From Sporomusa ovata DSM 2662 (lineage in GTDB: Bacteria > Bacillota > Negativicutes > Sporomusales > Sporomusaceae), in NCBI RefSeq assembly GCF_000445445.1, contig NZ_ASXP01000005.1:53-64052 (forward strand): a DNA stretch of 64,000 nucleotides, in the 5' to 3' direction. The notes beneath the pieces were generated by a model. It had not been told where the DNA came from, ran no database searches, and was given only the letters and a program-made list of their open reading frames with translations. Position numbers and translations under genes: made by a program. Position 1 is the stretch's first letter. Every line of letters begins with the position of its first letter. Shown piece after piece: positions 1 through 8,922 of the stretch.

Positions 1-262
<262 letters not shown>

Positions 263-473
263 TCTGCCGTCTATGAGCTTACAAACTTAAATACCATTGG
301 CTGTCTTAATTAAAGTAGACAAACTACATTAACAGACGCACCAGGCACAAGTTCAAAGTCACATGTGACTACATTATATGAAGCCATTTGTTGGCTCTAT
401 AAATCAAATAAAAAATTGTTTAAAGTGCTCATTGAGCACTGCACATCTGGCTTTTTTGATGCATTACTTACAT

Positions 474-492
474 TGTTCAGTTTTCAGGGAAC
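474..492 (-). promoter_or_regulatory. rRNA leader boxA-like antitermination motif
   Basis: On the minus strand the leader holds TTCCCTGAAAACTGAACA, the motif typical of Firmicute pre-16S leaders, where NusB/S10 assemble on boxA for antitermination. It lies between promoter P2 and the 16S gene, as expected. The function is inferred from this similarity and position. Confidence 0.6.
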
Positions 493-530
493 GTGCTGTG
501 GCATCCGCATTGTGCGGCGACAGCTTTTAT

Positions 531-559
531 ATATTATCACATCATTTTTGATATGTCAA
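531..559 (-). promoter_or_regulatory. rrn promoter P2
   Basis: Minus-strand TTGACA (complement of 554-559), a 17-base spacer and TAATAT (complement of 531-536). This is a near-consensus sigma-A promoter about 270 bases upstream of the 16S 5' end. Confidence 0.8.
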
Positions 560-607
560 TATACATTTTTTGTAGTTTTTTCGTTGCTTGGCGCAATTGA
601 CTTTATA

Positions 608-637
608 TAATTAACACAGCACATTACCGAGTGTCAA
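608..637 (-). promoter_or_regulatory. Possible third rrn promoter
   Basis: Minus-strand TTGACA (complement of 632-637) followed after 18 bases by TAATTA. The -35 is perfect and the -10 is weaker. It lies between the two better promoters, so a triple tandem array is plausible. Confidence 0.5.
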
Positions 638-688
638 TATTCTATTTTATCTTTTTGTTGCCCATTACCTATAAAAAACGACTCATTT

Positions 689-717
689 ATAGTACCACGA
701 TGAAAGTATTATGTCAA
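689..717 (-). promoter_or_regulatory. rrn promoter P1
   Basis: Minus-strand TTGACA (712-717), exactly 17 bases, then TACTAT (689-694). It is the most upstream of the tandem array and starts just after the terminator of the Spo0E-like gene. Confidence 0.8.
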
Positions 718-728
718 CAGCATATTTC

Positions 729-757
729 CCAAAAGAAAAACATCGTATAAACGATGT
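729..757 (-). terminator. Rho-independent terminator of the Spo0E-like gene
   Basis: On the minus strand ACATCGT-TTAT-ACGATGT forms a 7-bp stem followed by TTTTTCTTTT, immediately after the stop codon at 758. It separates this gene from the rrn promoters. Confidence 0.8.
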
Positions 758-913
758 TTAGCAATAGCATTCTATATATTCTTCTGACAACATATCTAAT
801 TTCATGCGCATTTCGCTGATTGTCCCTGCGGTGAAATTAAATTCCTGCAAATCGTCACTATGAAGCAGAGATGAAAGTTTATCAATCTGCTCTAATAATT
901 GAAGCTTTTTCAT
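758..913 (-). CDS. Spo0E-like aspartyl-phosphate phosphatase, small (51 aa)
   Basis: A 51-residue reading frame starts MKKLQLLEQIDKL and has the layout of the Spo0E family: two short helices, the second carrying a (S/T)-x-x-L-D-x-L-x-x-x-Y core, seen here as MKLDMLSEEYI. Family members dephosphorylate Spo0A~P and restrain sporulation. The usual SQELD signature is only loosely kept (RMKLD), so its activity is uncertain. A GGGAGAG ribosome site precedes the ATG and a clear terminator follows. The neighbouring sensor kinase, on the same strand upstream, is of the type that feeds the Spo0A phosphorelay, so the two could oppose each other; that link is inference. Confidence 0.65.
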   Translation of the reverse strand: MKKLQLLEQIDKLSSLLHSDDLQEFNFTAGTISEMRMKLDMLSEEYIECYC

Positions 914-1043
914 TTGTAGCACTACACTCTCCCATAATTTTTAAACTGCAATATTTATATTACCAACTCTAACTACATTTGTAAATAGCTTTAAACAATC
1001 ACAGAAGAGTAAGTTTATTCTTACTATTTTCCATCCTTGCCCT

Positions 1044-2576
1044 TTATTCTCTCGTTGCTGGATTATTAAACTCCACAAAAAAGGTTGTTCCATTTACACC
1101 TGTTTTTACTTTTATTTTAGCTTTGTGCCGTTCTGCAATTCTATAGCAGACTGGTAGGCCAAGGCCGGTCCCATTATCCTTAGTTGTTAAAAAGGGAGTT
1201 CCTAACTTATCTAAAATATCTTTTGAAATTCCATGCCCCGAATCCTGAACTGACAAAAATACTTTTCCCTCATCTAACCCTGTTCTGATAACTATTGTAC
1301 CATTAGATAACAGTGCTTCTTCTGCATTTCGCACCAGATTCATTAAAAGCTGTCGCATTTCCTTCTTGTCCAACTCTAAATCAGGAATTTCACCTAGTTC
1401 GATTTTAAGTTCAAGATTTCCCCGGTGAAGTGCTTCAGCTTGTAATAGCGGTAATAATGTAGTTATGATTTCGTTCAGATTAGCGCGTTGAAAATCAACA
1501 ACCTTGTTTTTGGCAAGCGATAAAAACTCAGTGATAATTAAATTGGCTCTGTCTAGTTCCTCAATCATCGTACTAAACTGTTCCTTATGCTCGGCGTATT
1601 TGTCCTTCATTCCGAACATTTGCAAATAACCGCGTACTGTTGTAAGCGGGTTGCGAATTTCATGTCCAATACTAGCAGCCATCTCGCCAACAATGTTAAG
1701 TCTATCAAGACGCCCAATTTCATTTTCCAGTATCTTTTTTTCTGTAATGTTACTCCCAGAAAGGGTAATTCTTTCATTATCCAGCTTGATTATCCTGCCT
1801 TCATATACTTCAATAGTATTTGGTTTTTTCCTATTAGAAAAATTAAGCGAGTCTAATTCTATAGACTCTCCTGTTTCGACTACACGGCAACACATCGTAA
1901 ACAAGCCGGATTCTATAGAATCCGGATACAGTTCGCGCATGCTCCTGCCAATATACTCTTCCTTAGTAATATTACGATCCCGGCGGCCTGATTCATTAAT
2001 ATACTCAGAGCGAAATTCAACGATCCGTCCTTTTTCATCACACTCGGCCCGAAAAACTGCAAAACACTCTAGCATATTTTCAAGGTATTTTAGGTGACGA
2101 TTTTCAGTTGCTTTTAGTTTTTCTTCTTCCAATAATCTACGTTCGGTAATATCTTCGCATACAGCTAAAGCACCAACAATAACTCCAGTTTCGTCACGTA
2201 TGGGACGGGCACTCCATAAGCCAAATTTGCGAACTCCATCATTCCATACAAATTCCAGCTCTTCACTCTTAATCTCTTCTCCAAGCCAGGTTGCGCGTTG
2301 AATAGGCATTTCTTCCGGCAAGAGTTCCCGCCCATCACACAATATTTTTAAATATGTGGCATTTGACGCGGAATGTGAAAGAATACTCCAATCATCAATT
2401 CGCAGAAAACTGGCTGCCCTGGGATTATGCCTAATCTCTTTACAGGAAATATCTGTAGTAATTGAAAGTCCAATAGGCATCATATCAAAGAAGTGATAAC
2501 TAGATTCGTCTCCTGCGAAAGTCTTATTAACAAATATTTTAAACTCTGGAGAATTCAGTATTTCAAGATTTGACAT
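1044..2576 (-). CDS. PAS-domain sensor histidine kinase, sporulation-kinase type
   Basis: This 510-residue soluble kinase has two PAS-like regions (about 30-145 and 165-280), each ending in an EDITER/NITEK-type exit. A HisKA domain follows, with the phospho-acceptor histidine in HEIRNP at 305-310. The HATPase domain has an N box (NLVRNAEEAL, about 413-422), DSGHGI (445-450) and GTGLGL (469-474). There is no transmembrane segment, so it would sense a cytoplasmic signal. The layout matches the KinA/KinE-like kinases that feed the Spo0F-Spo0B-Spo0A phosphorelay. No response regulator is adjacent, consistent with an orphan phosphorelay kinase. The ATG is preceded by GGAGAGG. The ligand cannot be told from sequence. 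Confidence 0.88.
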   Translation of the reverse strand: MSNLEILNSPEFKIFVNKTFAGDESSYHFFDMMPIGLSITTDISCKEIRHNPRAASFLRIDDWSILSHSASNATYLKILCDGRELLPEEMPIQRATWLGEEIKSEELEFVWNDGVRKFGLWSARPIRDETGVIVGALAVCEDITERRLLEEEKLKATENRHLKYLENMLECFAVFRAECDEKGRIVEFRSEYINESGRRDRNITKEEYIGRSMRELYPDSIESGLFTMCCRVVETGESIELDSLNFSNRKKPNTIEVYEGRIIKLDNERITLSGSNITEKKILENEIGRLDRLNIVGEMAASIGHEIRNPLTTVRGYLQMFGMKDKYAEHKEQFSTMIEELDRANLIITEFLSLAKNKVVDFQRANLNEIITTLLPLLQAEALHRGNLELKIELGEIPDLELDKKEMRQLLMNLVRNAEEALLSNGTIVIRTGLDEGKVFLSVQDSGHGISKDILDKLGTPFLTTKDNGTGLGLPVCYRIAERHKAKIKVKTGVNGTTFFVEFNNPATRE

Positions 2577-2664
2577 TATTTACCTCTCCAATAAAGAATA
2601 ATATTATTCATTCGACTTCTTTTATGGAAATTCCTCCAAAAACTACCATCTGTTATAAAATGCA

Positions 2665-3621
2665 TTATACAAACTTTCTTACTGCAGAACCATTTAGATA
2701 GTTGCAATGCTTGCCTTGCCAGGTGTCCTGCACCCGTAATTGTTCTTCAATCGCCTCCCGAATCTTCCACCAGCCAGTCTGCCAATTTGTAAACAGCGTA
2801 TTTGTCTCCGGTGCGCGGCCAATAAGACGTTGAATAACAATATCCGGATGAAGATATTCCAGGAATGAAATCACTCTCTCAACATATTCTTCTTTACTAA
2901 TCAGGCTAATTTTACCCTGCTGATACCACTTAGCCATCACAGTATTTTTTACAATATACAACGCATGCAGCTTCACTTGTTCAATGCCTAAGGCTGAAAC
3001 GATTTTTGCACTTTCTATTGTATCGGTCATACCGTCCCAGGGTAGATTGAGGATAAGATGTGCGCATACATCCATCGACCAACGTTTAATGCGCAGTGCA
3101 GCATCAATAAACTCAGCAAGGGTATGACCACGGTTTATCTTAATCAAGCTGTGATAGTTAACAGTCTGTAGCCCCAGCTCGATACTAATATCAACGCCGC
3201 GTTCTTCCCTGATCGTTGCCAGCATCTTTAAATAACTGTCATTAATACAATCAGGCCTGGTTGCTAATGCAATAGCAACAATGTCTTCCTGACAAGCTTC
3301 CAGAACATGCCGTTTTAGATCCTCTACTGGTAAATAGGTATTGCTAAAGTTTTGAAAATAAGGTATGAACTTTTTTGCTTTATATTTTGGGGCAATATGG
3401 GCTTTGTTGGCAGTCAATTGTTCACTGACAGTTAGCGATGCCGGCAAATTTTCATAACCGGCGCCAATTTCACCGCAAAACACACATCCCTGCTGTCCGC
3501 ATTGCCCGTCGCGATTGGGACAGGTCACAGGCAGGCTCACAGGTAGTTTGTACACTTTTTCGCCATACCTTTGGTGCAGGTAGGCAGAATAGGTATTATA
3601 TCTAGTTCCAGAAATCATCAT
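2665..3621 (-). CDS. Radical SAM protein, YhcC/TIGR01212 family
   Basis: The 318-residue protein has a cysteine-rich N-terminus, with cysteines at about 34, 41, 46 and 49 ending in CVFC, which would bind the radical-SAM [4Fe-4S] cluster. The surrounding PVTCPNRDG and the following barrel (including IELGLQT and HLILNLPWD) match the YhcC-like TIGR01212 family, whose substrate is poorly defined. The start overlaps the end of the upstream B12-binding radical SAM gene by 20 bases, so the two are translationally coupled and probably act together. AGGTGAT precedes the tandem ATGs, so the first or the second ATG could be used. Confidence 0.85.
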   Translation of the reverse strand: MMISGTRYNTYSAYLHQRYGEKVYKLPVSLPVTCPNRDGQCGQQGCVFCGEIGAGYENLPASLTVSEQLTANKAHIAPKYKAKKFIPYFQNFSNTYLPVEDLKRHVLEACQEDIVAIALATRPDCINDSYLKMLATIREERGVDISIELGLQTVNYHSLIKINRGHTLAEFIDAALRIKRWSMDVCAHLILNLPWDGMTDTIESAKIVSALGIEQVKLHALYIVKNTVMAKWYQQGKISLISKEEYVERVISFLEYLHPDIVIQRLIGRAPETNTLFTNWQTGWWKIREAIEEQLRVQDTWQGKHCNYLNGSAVRKFV

Positions 3622-5380
3622 AATTAATCACCTGAAAAGACGGTTTTGTATTCTGATAAAAGAAAAGTACGGCCACCTCGCGTTTATCCAAACCTGAAGC
3701 ACCATGCAAATACGCCGGAATATCCGCATTAAACACTTCTATATGATAAGTCTTCTTAATCTCCCGCCAGGTAGTAAACGTAAAGTTAGGCAAATACCTG
3801 CGAACACGGTTACTATCCCGCCAAAAGGCTGTCTTATTCCCGGCCCATTTGTCATTGGCTGCTTGATTAACCTGGTTCCAGGGTAAAAATTCAGGACGAA
3901 CGGCTCCATGTTCGCTCATAAGGGCGTCAAACTTCAAAAGTTCATGATATTCATGCCTGATCTGCGAATAAAAGGCAGTGCCAAAGTCAGCCATATATTT
4001 ATACAAGTTCTTGGTGCTGTGAGCAATAAGCTGATAACCATGCTGCTCCCAATAACCGGCCAATTTGCTGTAGAAAGCAAATGCATCACCACCAGTTAGC
4101 GCAATAAGCCAGGGCAAACTATATTGAAAACGACCGCTATTATATACCTGTTCAAACACCTCTTCCAAAATTTTGAGATGTCTGATTGTGGCATAGTCCA
4201 TATATTTGTTTGCCAATACTTCATAAGGCGCAGTCTCCATGAATACATAATCATGGCTGGCAGAACTCTTCCTTATGCCTGAGCCTTTAAGCAATTTAAG
4301 AAAGCCGATCTGCAGCATATCAGGCTGGAGGCGATAAACATCATTAAAAGACTTGGCAAATAGCGTACCCGTTTCATAAGGCAGACCAACAATTAAATCC
4401 AGATGCAAATGAATATTTCCGTAATCCCTGACTTGACTGACATAGTTCACGATTTTTGGCCAGTTGTTGTGCCGTTTGCTGGCAGTTAGTGTTTGCTCAT
4501 TAGTGGATTGAATACCTATCTCAAACTGAAACCGCCCTGGTGGCACCTGCCGCAAAAAATCGACTACTTCCTGATCCCAAATATCAGCGGCAATCTCAAA
4601 ATGAAAATTGGTCCGGCAAGTTTGCTCCGCTAAAAACTTTACTATTGGAAAGTAATGTTCTTTACAGGCATTGAAAGTACGATCAACAAATTTAACCTGC
4701 TTTACATCATGCTCAATAAAAAATTGCAGATCATCCATTACCCTCTCCAGACTTAGAAACCGCACACCGGCAGTAGCACTTGACAAGCAGTACTGGCAGG
4801 CAAACGGGCAGCCGCGCGAGCTTTCATAATACAATATTTTATCTTTAAGGGCTTCCATATCCTCGTGCGAGTAAGGAAAAGGAATATCATCAAGCCGGGC
4901 AACCTGTTGGGGCTGACTCATAACTAGTTCTCCCTGGTTCCGATATGCCACCCCCGGAATATTCGTCATAGTCTGCCTGTCAGCCAGCATTGTCAGCAAG
5001 ACCGCCAAACTTTGCTCGCCTTCCCCTAACACGATATAGTCAACTGCCGCATGCTCTTTTAATATGTCTTCAGGCTGATACGATACCTCCGGACCGCCCA
5101 GGACAACGATTGCCTTAGGCTGCACTTTTTTAATAAGTGCAACCAGTTGCAGAGTTGCTTCTATATTCCAAATATAACAGGCCAGACCAATTACAGAAGC
5201 CTGACAGGTATAAAGGTCACTCAATATCTCCAGCAAACCATTGTTCACCGTATATTCACGAACGGCTACAGTATGTCCCTGCGCTCTACAAAAAGATGCT
5301 AAATAGCGTAGCGCCAGGGATGAATGAATATATTTGGCATTTAATGTTGACAGTACAACTTTCACAAGCATTCTCCCCAT
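3602..5380 (-). CDS. B12-binding domain radical SAM protein, DUF4080 type
   Basis: At 592 residues, this has an N-terminal cobalamin-binding fold (about 1-150) with VVLGGPEVSY and YIVLGEGE. A radical SAM domain follows, with the CxxxCxxC motif CPFACQYC at 191-198. The C-terminal third, about 390-592, matches the DUF4080 arrangement. Members are class B radical SAM enzymes, often methyltransferases, of unknown substrate. GGGAG lies about eight bases before the ATG, and a consensus promoter is at 5397-5425. It is the first gene of a two-gene unit with the YhcC-like protein. Confidence 0.85.
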   Translation of the reverse strand: MGRMLVKVVLSTLNAKYIHSSLALRYLASFCRAQGHTVAVREYTVNNGLLEILSDLYTCQASVIGLACYIWNIEATLQLVALIKKVQPKAIVVLGGPEVSYQPEDILKEHAAVDYIVLGEGEQSLAVLLTMLADRQTMTNIPGVAYRNQGELVMSQPQQVARLDDIPFPYSHEDMEALKDKILYYESSRGCPFACQYCLSSATAGVRFLSLERVMDDLQFFIEHDVKQVKFVDRTFNACKEHYFPIVKFLAEQTCRTNFHFEIAADIWDQEVVDFLRQVPPGRFQFEIGIQSTNEQTLTASKRHNNWPKIVNYVSQVRDYGNIHLHLDLIVGLPYETGTLFAKSFNDVYRLQPDMLQIGFLKLLKGSGIRKSSASHDYVFMETAPYEVLANKYMDYATIRHLKILEEVFEQVYNSGRFQYSLPWLIALTGGDAFAFYSKLAGYWEQHGYQLIAHSTKNLYKYMADFGTAFYSQIRHEYHELLKFDALMSEHGAVRPEFLPWNQVNQAANDKWAGNKTAFWRDSNRVRRYLPNFTFTTWREIKKTYHIEVFNADIPAYLHGASGLDKREVAVLFFYQNTKPSFQVINYDDFWN

Positions 5381-5396
5381 CCATAATCTCCCTGCA

Positions 5397-5425
5397 AGTA
5401 TAGTAGTTTCGGACTATCTTGTCAA
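5397..5425 (-). promoter_or_regulatory. Sigma-A promoter of the radical SAM pair
   Basis: Minus-strand TTGACA (complement of 5420-5425), 17 bases, TATACT (complement of 5397-5402). It lies 17 bases upstream of the ATG at 5380, giving a very short leader. Confidence 0.75.
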
Positions 5426-5543
5426 ATACCTTTAGCGTGTCCAGGCAGCTATTCACCATTAAAACCTGCTCTGCATAAACTAAAATAAGATAAACAGCTA
5501 TTGCCTTAAAGCCCACCTATACTACGTGAGGACGGTGAAAACA

Positions 5544-6326
5544 ATGCGGATTATGATTGATGGGCGTTATTTGCCTGGCAGCGCCCGCGTCAACCGTGAT
5601 TTATTAATAACACTCCGCAATATAGCCAAAGCACTACAATTCGGAATCCGCTATGATGCGCAACGGGAATTAGTTATGATAAACTCTAAAGATCCCTCGA
5701 TACCGCCGCTGCCAAGCGACAATGATACAGATGAACGGACTGAGGATGAAAATGCCCGCCTTGCCGGTAAAGTTATTTGCCTGGACCCCGGTCATGGCGG
5801 CAGTGATCCGGGGGCAATCGGTCCAACTGGCACTATGGAAAAAGATAATACCCTCGCTATTGCCTTGCTGCTTAAGGAAAAGCTTGAAAAAAGCGGAGCT
5901 ACCGTTGTCATGACCAGAGACTCTGATACCGAGGTTGCTTCTGCAGAGGCAACCGACCAGGAAGAACTTAGCGCCCGCGTTGAGGTCGCCAACCAAGCAG
6001 AGGCAGATTTATTTATTAGTATTCATAATGATGCCTTTACCAGTAATACGGCAGCAGGCACTACTACCTTCCACTATGGCAACAAGGATTCCTTAAAACT
6101 TGCTAATCTCATACAACAAAGCCTGGTAGAACGTTTAGATACTAAAAACAGGGGAGCCCGTTTTGCGAGTTTTTATATGTTACGTTACACTGATATGCCA
6201 TCAATACTTATCGAAGTCGCCTTTATTTCCAATATAGTAGAAGAAATGCTATTATCCAGCGTAGATGGCCGGGATAATGCGGCCGAAAGCATTTGTACCG
6301 GTATATTAAAATACTTCAAAGTATAA
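5544..6326 (+). CDS. N-acetylmuramoyl-L-alanine amidase (Amidase_3), no signal peptide
   Basis: This protein cleaves the bond between N-acetylmuramic acid and L-alanine in peptidoglycan. From the chosen ATG it is 260 residues. A short N-terminal region (1-50) is followed by an acidic linker and the Amidase_3 domain, with all four expected zinc/catalytic positions: H84 (DPGHGG), E99, H161 (SIHNDA) and E224 (ILIEVAF). An upstream GTG at 5526 is possible, but GAGG at 5528-5531 fits the ATG at 5544 better. There is no signal peptide or membrane segment, which is odd for a wall hydrolase. It may be released at mother-cell lysis or exported by another route. Confidence 0.85.
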   Translation: MRIMIDGRYLPGSARVNRDLLITLRNIAKALQFGIRYDAQRELVMINSKDPSIPPLPSDNDTDERTEDENARLAGKVICLDPGHGGSDPGAIGPTGTMEKDNTLAIALLLKEKLEKSGATVVMTRDSDTEVASAEATDQEELSARVEVANQAEADLFISIHNDAFTSNTAAGTTTFHYGNKDSLKLANLIQQSLVERLDTKNRGARFASFYMLRYTDMPSILIEVAFISNIVEEMLLSSVDGRDNAAESICTGILKYFKV

Positions 6327-6427
6327 AACTACACTTAGAAAAAATCTTTATTGGTTCATATATACCAGGAAATATCACCATACTATGCTAATATATACAA
6401 TATATTCTCACTAAAGGAAGTGGTTTT

Positions 6428-8239
6428 ATGTCAGAAACATCTGCAGCTTTACCCACCCGTGAACAAATACAGTCTGAGTATAAATGGCAAGTAACAGATA
6501 TTTATGCCAGCGAAGAGTTGTGGCAAACTGATTTCTCCAAAATCAAAAAAGATCTGCCTAAAATAGTTGCATACAAAGAAACGTTATCCCAGTCAGCCTC
6601 TCGTCTTGCAGCCTGTCTAACGCTGCGAGACGAGCTTAGCATTGTGGCTGACAAATTATTTGCCTATGCCCGTCTTCACCGGGATGAAAATACCGCCAAT
6701 GCGAAATATCAGGCTCTTGTCGGTAAAATTGAAGGACTGCTTGCCGAATTAGGCACAGCCATTTCTTTTATAGAACCAGAAATCCTTGCTATGCCTGATA
6801 CTGTGCTAGCCGCTTTCCGCCTGGAACAAGCACTGGCCGACTACAACTTTTACTTTGACAACCTCACTCGACAAAAACAACACGTTTTATCTCCAAATGA
6901 AGAAGAGATCTTATCCCGGTCAACCGAAGCTACTCAGGCAGCAGAAAATATCTTTAACATGTTGGCCCATGCTGATATGACATTTCCTGACATCACTGAC
7001 GAAGATGGTAACGTCATCACGTTGAGTGAAGGGCGTTACCGCTCTTTAATTATGTCGGCTAATCACCAGGTTCGTAAAAATGCTTTCACAGGCTTATTTT
7101 CCTCTTACAATACTTTACGTAATAGCTTTGCTGCCACCTTAACAGGCAATGTAAAGAAAAATATATTTTATGCCCGCACCCGCAAATATGCTTCAACCAT
7201 CGAATCTGCTTTATCTGATGGCAACATCCCGTTAAGCGTCTATACCAATCTGCTTACTACGGTCAATAACAATATAGCGCCACTACACCGCTATATTGCC
7301 CTTAAGAAAAAGGTACTGAAGCTGGATACTATCCATATGTATGACCTGTATACCCCGTTAGCACAAGAAGTAAAATTCAACATAACCTACCCTGAAAGTT
7401 TGCAATTAGTCCGGGACGGTTTGGCACCACTTGGTCCTGAATATACAGCACTCCTGAATAAAGGTCTGGCCTCCGGCTGGATTGATGTCTACGAAAACAA
7501 AGGCAAGCAAACAGGTGCCTATAGCTGGGGCGTGTATGGTGTTCACCCATTCGTACTTTTAAACTATAATGATCGCCTGGAAGATGTCAGCACCCTGGCA
7601 CACGAGATGGGTCACGCCATCCATAGTTATTACAGTCAGGCCACTCAACCATATGCCACCTCCCAATATACCATCTTTACCGCCGAAGTAGCTTCCACTA
7701 CCAACGAAATCCTACTGAACGACTTTCTTTTAAAAACAACAACCGACAGGCAAAAGAAACTATACTTAATTAACCAATACCTCGAAATGGTGCGGGCCAC
7801 AGTCTACCGGCAAACCATGTTTGCCGAGTTTGAAAAGGAAATCTATGACAAGTCTGAGGAAGGGGAAACGCTCACCGCTGACTTACTTGATGAAATTTGG
7901 CATACACTTAATGCCAAATACTATGGCCCCGAAATGGTAGTTGACACTGAAATCGATGTAGAATGGGCCAGAATCCCTCATTTCTACATGGACTTTTACG
8001 TGTACCAATATGTTACCGGTTATGCAGCAGCCACTACCTTAGCCGAAAAGATGTTACAGGAAGGCACTAGTGCCCAGCAACGCTATATTGGGTTTTTGAA
8101 AAGCGGCGGTGCCGATTATCCCCTTACAATACTCAAAAATGCGGGTGTCGATATGTCCACATCACAACCAGTTGAGCTCACTCTTGCAAAGTTTTCAGCC
8201 ATGCTTGACGAGTTGGAATTATTATTATCCAAGTCTTGA
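6428..8239 (+). CDS. pepF: Oligoendopeptidase F
   Basis: An M3-family zinc metallopeptidase of 603 residues, the usual length for PepF. The catalytic HExxH is HEMGH at 392-396 and the third zinc ligand is E420 in FTAEVAST. It hydrolyses medium-length peptides in the cytoplasm. The N-terminal half is the helical M3 cap. AAAGGAAG precedes the ATG. It is probably transcribed alone: the next gene has its own promoter, whose -35 overlaps this stop codon. Confidence 0.95.
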   Translation: MSETSAALPTREQIQSEYKWQVTDIYASEELWQTDFSKIKKDLPKIVAYKETLSQSASRLAACLTLRDELSIVADKLFAYARLHRDENTANAKYQALVGKIEGLLAELGTAISFIEPEILAMPDTVLAAFRLEQALADYNFYFDNLTRQKQHVLSPNEEEILSRSTEATQAAENIFNMLAHADMTFPDITDEDGNVITLSEGRYRSLIMSANHQVRKNAFTGLFSSYNTLRNSFAATLTGNVKKNIFYARTRKYASTIESALSDGNIPLSVYTNLLTTVNNNIAPLHRYIALKKKVLKLDTIHMYDLYTPLAQEVKFNITYPESLQLVRDGLAPLGPEYTALLNKGLASGWIDVYENKGKQTGAYSWGVYGVHPFVLLNYNDRLEDVSTLAHEMGHAIHSYYSQATQPYATSQYTIFTAEVASTTNEILLNDFLLKTTTDRQKKLYLINQYLEMVRATVYRQTMFAEFEKEIYDKSEEGETLTADLLDEIWHTLNAKYYGPEMVVDTEIDVEWARIPHFYMDFYVYQYVTGYAAATTLAEKMLQEGTSAQQRYIGFLKSGGADYPLTILKNAGVDMSTSQPVELTLAKFSAMLDELELLLSKS

Positions 8240-8264
8240 CAATTGCATATAGGCGGGTTATATT
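8236..8264 (+). promoter_or_regulatory. Promoter of zinc-ribbon gene, overlapping the pepF stop
   Basis: TTGACA (8236-8241), 17 bases, TATATT (8259-8264). The -35 contains the TGA stop of pepF. The leader that follows is about 95 bases. It contains ACCAACC (near 8318), complementary to GGTTGGT next to the ribosome site, so the site could be masked by pairing. Confidence 0.75.
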
Positions 8265-8367
8265 GAATATGACATATAATTGCTATCGATGGCTAGCAGC
8301 TTCGTGTCTTGACCAACCGACCAGCAATTGTTTGTGTCAAACACATATTACGGAGGTTGGTTAAAAC

Positions 8368-8664
8368 ATGGAATTTCAAGACAAAGAGCTTTCCTGCAAA
8401 GAATGCGGCGCAACATTTACTTTCACTGCATCTGAACAAGCTTTTTATGCTGAGAAAGGCTTCCAAAATGATCCTTCCCGCTGCCCGGATTGCCGTGCAG
8501 CCAGAAAACGTCAAAATGACGGCCGCATAGGTGCTAACTCTCGTCCCCAACGTGAAATGTTTGATGCTACTTGCAGTGCCTGTGGCGCTAAAACCCAGGT
8601 TCCTTTCCGTCCTACTGCCGGAAAACCTGTGTATTGCCGCGATTGCTTCCAAGCCAACAGATAA
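8368..8664 (+). CDS. Zinc-ribbon protein with two CxxC-CxxC modules
   Basis: This 98-residue protein has eight cysteines in four CxxC pairs, at 10/13, 39/42, 69/72 and 90/93, forming two zinc ribbons joined by a basic linker (RAARKRQNDGR). It belongs to the probable zinc-binding-domain proteins often abundant in anaerobic Firmicutes; the function is not established. The basic linker would suit RNA or DNA binding. A strong promoter, a GGAGG site and a strong terminator make it a monocistronic, well expressed gene. Confidence 0.8.
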   Translation: MEFQDKELSCKECGATFTFTASEQAFYAEKGFQNDPSRCPDCRAARKRQNDGRIGANSRPQREMFDATCSACGAKTQVPFRPTAGKPVYCRDCFQANR

Positions 8665-8677
8665 TTTAGTACTGCTT

Positions 8678-8713
8678 AAAAAACAGGCCAGATTTATTCT
8701 GGCCTGTTTTTTT
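8678..8713 (+). terminator. Terminator of the zinc-ribbon gene
   Basis: AACAGGCCAGA and TCTGGCCTGTT form an 11-bp stem around TTTAT, flanked by A6 and T7-8, shortly after the stop at 8664. It would work in both directions. Confidence 0.92.
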
Positions 8714-8720
8714 GTAAGAT

Positions 8721-8852
8721 AAGAAAGTAATGTTTTTTTAAACCGCAGAGACGCAGAGTACGCAGAGGGAATATCTCGATATACATCTCCCCTCTGCGCT
8801 CTCTGTGTCTCTGCGGTTAAACATATCCTCAAGGTCGCGGTAGCGCTTTTTA
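8721..8852. repeat. CGCAGAG palindromic repeat, copy 1 (long type)
   Basis: Core 8741-8818 begins AACCGCAGAGACGCAGAG and ends with the complementary CTCTGTGTCTCTGCGGTT. It is flanked by AAGAAAGTA on the left and CCTCAAGGTCGCGGTAGCGC on the right. The same flanks recur in copies 2 to 4 and 12. Confidence 0.9.
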
Positions 8853-8922
8853 ATATTGTAATAAATTCGCCCGCTCTGCAAAAACTACTACTAAACTATT
8901 TGTTCAACGAGGCTGCTATACT

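Noticed and set aside
365..610. Open frame of 81 codons on the plus strand in the rrn leader
   Set aside because: It is antisense to the leader, overlaps two rrn promoters and has no ribosome site.
8293..8832. Open frame of 179 codons on the minus strand
   Set aside because: It runs through the CGCAGAG repeat and antisense to the zinc-ribbon gene; its N-terminus is repeat-derived.
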